From Thalassiosira profunda (Eukaryota; Bacillariophyta; Thalassiosirophyceae; Thalassiosirales; Thalassiosiraceae): a stretch of DNA of 10,729 bases. The notes under the pieces are model-generated. The model had not been told where the DNA came from. It saw only the letters and a program-made list of their open reading frames with translations, and searched no databases. The position numbers were made by a program, and so were the translations under genes. Below are positions 1 through 6,833 of the stretch, one piece after another. The stretch lies in assembly GCA_036939355.1 (NCBI GenBank), contig JALLAP010000959.1:1-10729 (forward strand), read 5' to 3'. Position 1 is the first letter of the stretch; every line of letters begins with the position of its first letter.

Positions 1-196
1 ACGATCTTTCGGCGGCGACCCTGTCGAGGTATGCGGCCTTCGCCTCGTTGCAGTTTGTACAAACGCACTTTCCGCAGCAAGCGAAGACCCTACGACGCTC
101 TGCCCAAAAGGGCGGCAGGGGCTCCAGACAGATCGGACAATCCTCATCCCGACCGTCGCGTCGTTCGACGGCGGCTGATGCCTCCGATTTTGACAT
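1..196 (-). CDS. RING-Sel1-MYND family protein, 5' end only (copy 1, runs off the left edge)
   Basis: Only the first 65 residues are in the window; the reading frame is still open at the left edge. The ATG is at 196-194 on the minus strand, with A at -3. The N-terminus (MSKSEASAAVERRDGRDEDC) lines up with the other three copies, which fixes the start. A RING-like finger follows: C20-x2-C23, the conserved segment LEPLPPFW, then C40 C41 G K C44 V C46 T N C49. The last zinc pair, the Sel1 repeats and the MYND finger lie outside the window, so the full architecture is inferred from the paralogues. The histidine expected of a classical RING is replaced by Lys43, and there is an extra Cys44 not seen in the other copies. 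It is closest to the minus-strand copy at 1902-3005 (shared CCGK and NC residues). It is divergent to the next gene, with a 419-bp spacer. Confidence 0.88.
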   Translation of the reverse strand, partial: MSKSEASAAVERRDGRDEDCPICLEPLPPFWAERRRVFACCGKCVCTNCNEAKAAYLDRVAAERS

Positions 197-615
197 CGTG
201 TGGTCGGTGGGGAAAATGCCGGCTCTCCCCCGAAGCTGCGGCTGCCGAATAATGGTACAGCCGTTGACCGAGGCCGCAGCGCAAACTTCCGCCTGCCGGG
301 GGCTGGCTTTCACCGGTGCAACAGCGACCGCCAACGTCCCGTCGCCGAGTCGGCGTGTTCACCGATTTGTGCGTTGTGCGTGCGGGGTACAAAGAGGTAC
401 AATACTTTTCCTATGTACGTCGTAAATTGCAGAGGGGCAAAGCAGGGCAAAGCGCAGCGCGCCTGCAACCCTGCGAGAAGAGTTCAGACAACGAAGAGGG
501 TGCTGGCGACGGCGACGGTTGGTCTCCGTTCCATCGCCTCTCTGTGGCGGCGGTAGCGGCGGGGGTGCCATATTCTTGAGCGGAGGTGCTCAAGCCGCTG
601 CTGCAAGATACCGTG
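197..615. promoter_or_regulatory. Divergent intergenic spacer between RING-Sel1-MYND copies 1 and 2
   Basis: This 419-bp GC-rich spacer separates two start codons on opposite strands, so it should carry both promoters. I see no TATA box that I would defend. The one visible structure is a short direct repeat, GGGCAAAGC at 435-443 and 445-453 (10-bp period). Short open frames cross it but show no family resemblance. Confidence 0.4.
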
Positions 616-1698
616 ATGGATGAATTCGAGGCATCCGCCGTCAGCCGCGGCGACGACCGCGAGGAATGTCCGCTCTGCCTCGCACCTCTTCCGCCCTTTT
701 GGGATATGAATAATCGCATGGTGGCGTTCTGCTGCGGCGGATATCTATGCCGAGGCTGCGAGGACAAACGGCGACAGTACCTGAAAAGGGCTGACGCCCA
801 AGGAACATTTGGCAGGGAGGAGATACAGCTCCAAAGCAAATGCTCATTGTGCCGGACGCAATTACCGATGCACGATGGCGAAGCATCAAACATGATGTTA
901 TCTGCTTTGAAGAAAGGCCGTCTAGCCTTGAGCTTGTACCATATGCTGGGTAATTTTTACATGGGGGGGAACGGCGTTGAGCAGAATGGAGAGAAGGCTG
1001 TTGAGGTATGGACGCTCGGTGCAGAAAAGGGGGATCCCGATTGCCAATTTATTCTTGGAGTTACATATCAAGAGGGTAATGGTGGACGCGAAAAATCCTC
1101 CGAAGCTGCAAAGAGGTGGTACCTGGCCGCGACAGAACAGGGCCACGCTATTGCCGAACACAAACTTGCAAATATGCTGGGAGAAGATGGAAAGGACGTG
1201 GAGTGCCTGAGATATTTGAGGGGATCGGCGTCAAAAGGATACGATGGCGCGTGCCATGACCTAGGCCAAGCACACTACCTGGGCAAATATGGTCTCCAGC
1301 GATCAGTAGAAGAGGCAATTCGAGTGGTGACGCCAGCTGCAGAGAGAGGGTGTGTAGCCTCCATGTTCGCGTTGGGGTACTACCCTTTGTGCCAGCCTGA
1401 CGGCCTGGGTAAACTGAGGACTTGGGATAATCCAAACTTCACGAGAGGCATGCATTGGATTCGACGAGCAGTTGGTGCAGGGCATTCTGGAGCGGTGAAA
1501 TGCCTAAAAGGAATTGAGGATTGGACGAGTAGCAAGTGCTTCATGTGCTACGCGGACGCACCTCCAGAGGAGACATTCCTGCGCTGCTCGAGGTGCCGCG
1601 CGGCGTGGTACTGCAGCAAGGACTGTCAGGTGCGGCACTGGACGTCGGATTGGTTTGGACACAAGCAGGTTTGCATCAAATGGCACCCACAGAAATGA
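616..1698 (+). CDS. RING-Sel1-MYND family protein (copy 2)
   Basis: This 360-residue protein is intronless. The frame is open from a GTG at 586, but the ATG at 616 gives MDEFEASAVSRGDDREEC, which aligns with the paralogues and gives the same length as copy 4. Domains in order: an all-cysteine RING-like finger (C18, C21, C39/C40, C45, C48, C76, C79, with Gly where His is usual); about five Sel1-type helical repeats from residue 104 to 290, shown by recurring GAEKG, EAAKRW, AATEQGHAIAEH and AAERG elements; and a MYND finger (C308, C311, C324, C327, C333, C337, H341, H349, C353). In known families a RING recruits ubiquitin E2 enzymes, Sel1 repeats form scaffolds, and MYND binds proline-rich partners. 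A ubiquitin-ligase or adaptor role is therefore plausible, but it is inference. No signal peptide or membrane segment is visible. It ends CIKWHPQK, exactly like copy 4. Confidence 0.92.
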   Translation: MDEFEASAVSRGDDREECPLCLAPLPPFWDMNNRMVAFCCGGYLCRGCEDKRRQYLKRADAQGTFGREEIQLQSKCSLCRTQLPMHDGEASNMMLSALKKGRLALSLYHMLGNFYMGGNGVEQNGEKAVEVWTLGAEKGDPDCQFILGVTYQEGNGGREKSSEAAKRWYLAATEQGHAIAEHKLANMLGEDGKDVECLRYLRGSASKGYDGACHDLGQAHYLGKYGLQRSVEEAIRVVTPAAERGCVASMFALGYYPLCQPDGLGKLRTWDNPNFTRGMHWIRRAVGAGHSGAVKCLKGIEDWTSSKCFMCYADAPPEETFLRCSRCRAAWYCSKDCQVRHWTSDWFGHKQVCIKWHPQK

Positions 1699-1901
1699 GC
1701 GCAGAACTATTCAGAGGAAGGCCAATCGCATCGGGCCAAAGGGGGTCAAGGTACTGATGTGCAGCAGGGAAACTTGCATAAAATACACAAGACAGAAAGA
1801 TAGACCAGTATGTGTAATACTTTCGTGTCTGCAGCATTATAAAACACGTCTTCCGGTGCCTTCTCGCTCGTTCAAGCATTATGAATCGGTGCATGTGAGA
1901 T
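1699..1901. other. Convergent 3' intergenic spacer, copies 2 and 3
   Basis: This 203-bp stretch lies between two facing stop codons and should hold both 3' UTRs. It is more AT-rich than the coding sequence on either side. Just after the stop of copy 2 the sequence GCAGAACT (1701-1708) is shared with the same position after the stop of copy 4. I see no gene or RNA in it. Confidence 0.5.
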
Positions 1902-3005
1902 CTATTCCCACTTGATGCAACACTGCTTGTGTCCGCCTTCGGCCTTCCAATGCTGTACCTGGCAGTCCTTGCTGCAATACCACGCCGCGCGGCACCTCGA
2001 GCAGCGCAGGAAATCATTCTCTGGTGGCACTTCCTTGTTGCAATTGAAGCATTTGTTGCTGACAAGTTCCACAAAGCCTCCCAACTGTGACACGTGGTCT
2101 CGTGGATGTCCAGTGATTGTGTCGCCTCCCCCGCGATTCTTATCAGCCCGCCGCATCAAAAGAAGCCCCCTTGTGTATTTATTGGGATTTATTCCAGCGG
2201 CCTCTGATGCTTGATGGCACAGCAAGGACCCCAATAGATTCATACAATTAGGGTCCCCTCTCTCTGCAGCTGGCGTCAACACGCGGATCGCCTCTTCTAC
2301 CCGCACTTCACGTGGTTGCTGGAGACCGTACTGACCCTGCACGATGGCTCGGCCCAGGTTGTGGCATGCGCCATTGAAGCCTTTTGCTGCCGAGCCCCTC
2401 AGATACCGCAAGCATTCGATATCATTGCCCTCATCTCTACTCATCACAGCAAGGTCATGTTCCGCAACTGCGTGGCCCTGCTCGGACGCAGCCAAGAGCC
2501 ACCGCTTCGCCTCTTCGGGAGATTTTTGCATGCCGAAGGTGCCGGTGCTGTATGCTATGCCAAGATTGTGCTGACAGATAGGATCTCCCCTTTCTGCCCC
2601 ACGCATCAAGATCTCGTTCCCCTTTGCAATGTTTTGCTGAAGGCCGTGCCACCCGTTCACATAACAGGTGCCCAACTGATGAAACAAGCTCAGCTCCAAA
2701 CGACCCTTATCGAATCTCTCCACCAACAAACCAGCAGGGCCTTTCTTTTTGTAGGCATCCGGTAGATTCGTCCGGCAATGAGGACAGCGGCTGCCGAGCT
2801 GCTTCTCTGCCTTTCCAAACGATCCTACCGCGGCGGCCCTGTCGAGGTATGCCATCTTCTCCGCGTAACAGTTTTTGCACACGTATTTCCCGCAACAGAT
2901 GAATACCCTCCGACTTAGCAAATCCCAAAAGGGCGGCAGGGGCTCCAGGCAGATGGGGCAGTCGTCCTCCACAGCAATATTGCCGTTGCCCTGATCGGAT
3001 GACAT
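1902..3005 (-). CDS. RING-Sel1-MYND family protein (copy 3)
   Basis: This 367-residue protein is intronless. An upstream in-frame ATG at 3035 would add ten residues with no counterpart in the paralogues. The ATG at 3005-3003 (A at -3) aligns with them and is preferred. Domains: RING-like finger with C16, C19, C37, C38, C43, C46, C74, C77 (Lys40 replaces the usual His); Sel1 repeats from about residue 104 to 290, with GAERG, EEAKRW, AASEQGHAVAEH and TPAAERG elements; MYND finger C319, C322, C335, C338, C344, C348, H352, H359, C363. It differs from copies 2 and 4 by a small insertion (PREVRV, 231-236), a longer Gly-rich linker before the MYND (about 288-318), and a shorter tail ending CIKWE. 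It is convergent with copy 2 and divergent from copy 4. A protein-interaction or ubiquitin-ligase-like role is inferred from domain content only. Confidence 0.92.
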   Translation of the reverse strand: MSSDQGNGNIAVEDDCPICLEPLPPFWDLLSRRVFICCGKYVCKNCYAEKMAYLDRAAAVGSFGKAEKQLGSRCPHCRTNLPDAYKKKGPAGLLVERFDKGRLELSLFHQLGTCYVNGWHGLQQNIAKGNEILMRGAERGDPICQHNLGIAYSTGTFGMQKSPEEAKRWLLAASEQGHAVAEHDLAVMSRDEGNDIECLRYLRGSAAKGFNGACHNLGRAIVQGQYGLQQPREVRVEEAIRVLTPAAERGDPNCMNLLGSLLCHQASEAAGINPNKYTRGLLLMRRADKNRGGGDTITGHPRDHVSQLGGFVELVSNKCFNCNKEVPPENDFLRCSRCRAAWYCSKDCQVQHWKAEGGHKQCCIKWE

Positions 3006-3241
3006 GATGTTTTGTGGTGCACGCGGGATTATCATTTACACCGCGAGCGGCAACGATATGAAATGGGAATGGCAGCGGCCGCTAATGGAAGTCACGCGTC
3101 CGTTGCTGTCGAGCTCAAAGGCGGAGGTGGTTCTGATGAAGTTGCGCCGGGGTCGGACGGTCGGCCGGGGGAGCGGGGCTTGAGGCAGCTTTTGCTTCGT
3201 GCTTCGTCCCGCGGAATGAACGAAGTGCGGCAGTGCGGTGC

Positions 3242-3268
3242 TACGTACGTACGATAGTACCTACCTAC
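3242..3268. repeat. Short TACG/TACC tandem tract
   Basis: TACG is repeated three times (3242-3253). After a four-base break, TACC is repeated twice and followed by TAC (3258-3268). The TACG part can fold on itself because TACGTA is a palindrome. It may be a simple microsatellite seed with no function. Confidence 0.5.
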
Positions 3269-3438
3269 AACACTTTGTCGCACGCCTCACTCCTGCTGAG
3301 CACACTAACTCCCCCGCCTGCCTCCTCGGCACTCCCTGCCCTGCGTTCTCTGCTTCGGCCTCGGTTTGCGGTGGACGCGCTGCTCTGAATGTATTACTGA
3401 TCTGGAAGCGGCGGGGCCTCAGCGCCGCAGAACTAGCA

Positions 3439-3474
3439 CACGTGAAGAAGGTGTAGACCGGTGCACGTGACGTC
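3439..3474 (+). promoter_or_regulatory. Two G-boxes with an overlapping CRE-like site next to the copy 4 start
   Basis: CACGTG occurs at 3439-3444 and again at 3464-3469. The second overlaps TGACGTC at 3468-3474, which ends six bases before the ATG at 3481. CACGTG is the core site of bHLH and plant-type bZIP factors. TGACGT is the core of the CO2/cAMP-responsive elements described in diatoms. Position so close to the ATG means the sites could lie in the 5' UTR. A functional role is inference. Confidence 0.3.
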
Positions 3475-3480
3475 CTCATA

Positions 3481-4563
3481 ATGTCGGAATCAGAGGCACC
3501 AGTCGCCGTCGACCGGGGCTCTGACGGAGACGAAGAATGCCCGATCTGCCTGGAACCCCTGCCGCCATTTTGGGATTTGGAGCGTCGGACAACGCTAACT
3601 TGCTGCGGGGGATTCATATGCTGGGGCTGTATGGATCAACGTTCAGAGGTCCTCGAACGAGCCGTCGCCGAAGGAACGTTTGGCAAGGAGGAGCTGCAGC
3701 TCGCTACGAGTTGCCCGCTCTGCAGGACTCGAACAACTACTGGTGATAATATAGGGAGGGTGATGGCAACTAAATTCGAGAATGGTCAGCTGCGGTTGAA
3801 TTTGTACAGCAACTTGGGTGAAAAGTTCGTCGATGGGCGGGGAGGAGTTGAGAGAAACGTTGAGAGGGGTGTGGAGATATTGATGCTCGGAGCTGAAAAG
3901 GGCGATCCCAATTGCCAATATATGATCGGCTGTGGATTTTACCAGGAAGGAAAGTTAGGTCTAGCAAAATCGACAAAAGAAGCAAAGAGGTGGTGGGTGA
4001 CAGCGGCCGAACAGGGCCACGCAAAGGCCGAACACGCACTCGCTGTAATGTCGAAAGATGAAGGCAATGATGTTGAATGCGTGAGATATCTGAGGAGTTC
4101 GGCATCAAAGGGCTACGATGATGCATGCTACAATCTTGGCCTAGCTTATTACTTTGGTGAACACGACGGCCTCCAAAAATCTACGGAGGAGGCGATCCGA
4201 GTGCTGACGCCAGCTGCGGAGAGAGGCCATGCACTCTCGATGTGCCTGTTGGGAGACATCATGTGCCAATCAGATCCAGAGCTGCCACCGCCATACAATC
4301 CAAGCTTCACGAAGGGAATGCAGTGGGCTCGCCGGGCTGCAGAGACGGGAGATCAAACGGCCATATCAAAATTGAGAAAGCTGGAGGAGTACGGATCTAC
4401 CGGGTGCTTCATGTGCCACGAGGGAGCACCCCCCGATAAAACATTCCTGCGTTGCTCGAGGTGCCGCGCGGCCTGGTATTGCAGCAAGGACTGCCAAGTG
4501 CAGCACTGGAAGGCGACAGATGGGCACAAACAGTATTGCATCAAATGGCATCCGCAGAAGTGA
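3481..4563 (+). CDS. RING-Sel1-MYND family protein (copy 4)
   Basis: This 360-residue protein is intronless and starts at the ATG at 3481 (A at -3), matching the N-termini of the other copies. Domains: RING-like finger with C20, C23, C41, C42, C47, C50, C78, C81 (Gly44 sits where a RING normally has His, as in copy 2); about five Sel1 repeats over residues 105-290, with GAEKGDP, KEAKRWW, AAEQGHAKAEH, LGLAYYFG and TPAAERGH elements; and a C-terminal MYND finger with C309, C312, C325, C328, C334, C338, H342, H349, C353. It ends CIKWHPQK, identical to copy 2, and sequence likeness continues just past the stop codon. It is therefore the closest relative of copy 2 in this window. No membrane segment or signal peptide is visible, so a soluble cytosolic or nuclear protein is likely. 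Substrate and partners cannot be told from the sequence. Confidence 0.93.
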   Translation: MSESEAPVAVDRGSDGDEECPICLEPLPPFWDLERRTTLTCCGGFICWGCMDQRSEVLERAVAEGTFGKEELQLATSCPLCRTRTTTGDNIGRVMATKFENGQLRLNLYSNLGEKFVDGRGGVERNVERGVEILMLGAEKGDPNCQYMIGCGFYQEGKLGLAKSTKEAKRWWVTAAEQGHAKAEHALAVMSKDEGNDVECVRYLRSSASKGYDDACYNLGLAYYFGEHDGLQKSTEEAIRVLTPAAERGHALSMCLLGDIMCQSDPELPPPYNPSFTKGMQWARRAAETGDQTAISKLRKLEEYGSTGCFMCHEGAPPDKTFLRCSRCRAAWYCSKDCQVQHWKATDGHKQYCIKWHPQK

Positions 4564-4594
4564 TGGCAGAACTGAGGGGAGAGCAAGATACCTC

Positions 4595-4621
4595 GATCAA
4601 TCGTTATTTGTTTGATCAATC
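4595..4621. repeat. Direct repeat GATCAATC in the 3' spacer
   Basis: GATCAATC occurs at 4595-4602 and again at 4614-4621, overlapping the last base of the NAA60 stop codon. The convergent spacer between the copy 4 stop and the NAA60 stop is only 57 bp (4564-4620). No other structure stands out, and this one may be chance. Confidence 0.35.
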
Positions 4622-6244
4622 TAGAAGGAAAAGGGGCTCAATTTTCGTACGAGATTTGTTGCGATGCCGTACAATACATCCAAAGTCGATTGATGTCCAC
4701 GGTTTCCGTGAAAGTAGCGTGCGTAAAGATAGCAAGCGTAGTGGACGCCGTTGATTGTGTAGTAATCTGCGATGAAAGCACAAGCGTTAGCCGGCTCCAA
4801 CGTCTCTCAAACGATTCGTCCACAGCACCAACATAGCCTCACCTTTGATCTCCTTCACCCTCGCAAATCCCAGCCGCTCGTACAACCGCATTGCTCCTTC
4901 GTTGTAAATGATCACGTGCAGGTACAGCGCCCCGCATTCGCTCCTCCCCTCGATCATATCGACCACCCGCCCGACCAGATTGCTCCCCAATCCGCACCGT
5001 CGAAACTCGCGGGTGGTCCCGAGCGTCATGATGTAAAACATTTTGGGATACGTCTCGCTGTCCGGGACGAGGAGCTGCGCCGTCTCGTCCCTCTTGGGCT
5101 TTTCGTCTAGGGTGCTCTTGTGCCGGTTGGCGAGCATGGCGGAGGGCAGGAACGATCCCACGATGCAGCCGACAATTTGCTCTCCCTCGTCATTGTAATA
5201 AGGGCCTTCGGCGCTGCTGTCACTGTGATTGGAGCCTCCCATTTGCTGCTCGCCATCGCCGCTGCTGCTGTGGTTCTCGCCGCTTGTATCGTCGTTGCAT
5301 GATCCACCGCTGTCGTTGCTCTCGTGTTGAAAATCGTTTGAGTAAAATCTCTTCAACTTCTCTCTTTCCGTCCGATGGTGTATTGAGAGCGCCGACTCTC
5401 CACTCTCGATGCCATCCTCTGCTGCTGTTGCGCCGTTGCTGATTGAAGTTGCCGGTGGATGCTGAAATCGCACACTTCGATCAGGCGTTGCGTCCTGGTA
5501 GCTCCTTTCACTTCCACCAGCGCTTCCGTTCCCGGTGGCTCTGCTATTTTCCATTGCGTCTGAGTCTTCCTCCATTTCCCAAAGCAAAGAGCCACTGCCA
5601 AACTCATCATCATCAGTTCCATCGTCTGCACCATCATTTCCGCACGGTCTCTGGCCCAACCAAAACGACCACGACGCCTCCCTCTCCTCCCGCTCCCGTC
5701 TCCTCTTCTGCCGGTACACAAACTCGTCCTCGTCCAGCTCCTTGAAGCACGCCACGCAGCTGTACAATGGCTCGCAATTGTTCAGCCCCGGCATTTTTAT
5801 TCGTTCCGTGTTGTTGCAAAGGGTATCGAAGAAGTCGGGCTTGTAATCGACGGGGAACCACTTCTCGTGCAGGGTTTGGATGATCTCTCGGTCGGAGGGA
5901 TTGATTCGGCGAAAGTAGATGATCCCTCGCCGCTTTCTAGGAGTGGATAGCTCGGTGTTGTGTCTCTCATTTGCCCCATTTGACTGGTAATTTTGCGTGG
6001 GCAGGGGAATGATTGTGGGCCCCGCGCCTCCCCCATTTCTGCAATTTGCATTTGCGGAACCCGATACATTGCTATTGTCGGACTGACAGCATAAGGCCCC
6101 ATCCATTTCGCCCAGCGAGCTGCCGTTATCGTGCGTTGCCGAGTAGGAGTTTTGGGGCGCCTCCATCGTGGACTCTTCGTCCACCGTAGGGTTGCCATCC
6201 TTCGTGTCCGGTGCAGGGGAGGACGACGAAAACAACCACATCAT
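4621..6244 (-). CDS. NAA60: NAA60-like N-alpha-acetyltransferase (GNAT), two exons
   Basis: Spliced product of 515 residues; exons 6244-4843 and 4766-4621. It transfers acetyl from acetyl-CoA to protein N-termini; in animals and plants NAA60 acts on membrane proteins from the cytosolic face of Golgi or plasma membrane. Residues 1-105 are a Ser/Asn-rich extension. The GNAT fold starts near 107 and carries the substrate-loop signature WFPVDY (129-134). The acetyl-CoA motif is R415-x-x-G418-x-G420, after YIMTLG. Tyr404 and His443 match the catalytic Tyr and His of human NAA60. Exon 2 supplies DYYTING, the Tyr-Tyr peptide-binding loop, and then a tail containing STLD and LSPFS like the membrane-binding helix of human NAA60. 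About 180 acidic Ser/Asn/Gly-rich residues (172-352) split the fold between two early strands. Without splicing the frame stops at 4787 and lacks both loop and tail. Confidence 0.9.
4767..4842 (-). other. Intron in the NAA60-like gene (76 bp)
   Basis: The donor reads G|GTGAGG and the acceptor CATCGCAG|AT on the minus strand. Joining completes a GAT (Asp) codon after Lys467 and opens the conserved Tyr-Tyr loop. Length and borders match the calcium ATPase introns in this window. Reading through it meets a TAA at 4789-4787. Confidence 0.9.
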
Positions 6245-6833
6245 GTGAGCGCTTTCAGACCTGACTGAATTGGAGTGCTAGATACTATGTATCAAGCCAC
6301 AAGGCGTGCCCCTTGGACAGGACAGACAGTCGCCTCAAGCGCGCTTGCAGCGGCTGCAACTGGTATTGTAGATTGTAGAGGGCCAGATTTTGGACACCAT
6401 CCACGTGTGCACTGGCGCGCCTTTTGCAATAGCCACCAAAACGCCTCCTCCACGCGCAGCGACGGTCAAACAGGATTGGCCAAGGGGCACCTGTTGCCGT
6501 GGATGCGGGCGAGTCCCGGCGCTGAAGGGGGGGAGAGGGCTCTACGAGGCCGCCGCGCGCGCCCCTCCTCTCAAGAGAAGAAGTGTTTTCCCGTGGAAGA
6601 AGTGTTTGGGAGGAGAAGAGCTAGGTAGCTACGAAGCTAAGTACTTAATTAAGTGGTAGATCTTTCCCGCCATTTGGGGATACATGTGGCTTTCTCGTAA
6701 TCGCCGAAAGAAGAAGTGAAAATAGACTTGACACCCCTCCCCACAAAGCAACGTGCACTTGCGCGTGCAACAAGCACCATTGCGCAATTGCAGAGGCAAA
6801 GGGGATCGATCCATCGATTAGTACACAGTAGCC
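6245..6833. promoter_or_regulatory. Divergent 589-bp spacer between NAA60-like and coiled-coil genes
   Basis: The spacer lies between two divergent start codons and should contain both promoters. It holds a CACGTG box (6402-6407), a 12-bp direct repeat (6577-6588 and 6596-6607), the 10-bp perfect palindromes CTTAATTAAG (6644-6653) and ATTGCGCAAT (6779-6788), and two ATCGAT copies eight bases apart (6805-6810, 6813-6818), the second ending 15 bases before the ATG. Open frames here have no recognisable content. Confidence 0.4.
6577..6607. repeat. 12-bp direct repeat GAAGAAGTGTTT
   Basis: Two exact copies start 19 bases apart (6577-6588 and 6596-6607), in a purine-rich tract of the divergent spacer. 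Function unknown; a small tandem duplication is the simplest reading. Confidence 0.5.

Larger units (their letters stand above)
3006..3480. promoter_or_regulatory. Divergent intergenic spacer between RING-Sel1-MYND copies 3 and 4
   Basis: This 475-bp spacer sits between two divergent start codons and presumably contains both promoters. It holds a small tandem array, TACG x3 at 3242-3253 followed by TACC x2 at 3258-3265. Close to the copy 4 ATG are two CACGTG boxes. No coding sequence is convincing here. Its overall sequence is not obviously like the spacer at 197-615. Confidence 0.4.

Noticed and set aside
312..320. 9-mer ACCGGTGCA shared by both divergent spacers (also 3457-3465)
   Set aside because: With two spacers of 400-475 bp, about one shared 9-mer is expected by chance.
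586..615. Upstream GTG start for RING-Sel1-MYND copy 2
   Set aside because: GTG starts are rare in nuclear genes, and the ATG at 616 aligns with all paralogues.
2316..2765. Open frame of 149 codons opposite copy 3
   Set aside because: It overlaps a well-supported paralogue entirely and has no family features; a shadow frame.
3006..3035. Upstream ATG at 3035 for copy 3
   Set aside because: The ten extra residues have no counterpart in the other copies; the ATG at 3005 gives the family N-terminus.
4787..6244. Single-exon 485-residue reading of the NAA60-like gene
   Set aside because: Its last 18 residues are intron sequence. A good donor and acceptor restore the conserved loop and tail downstream, so the two-exon model is preferred.
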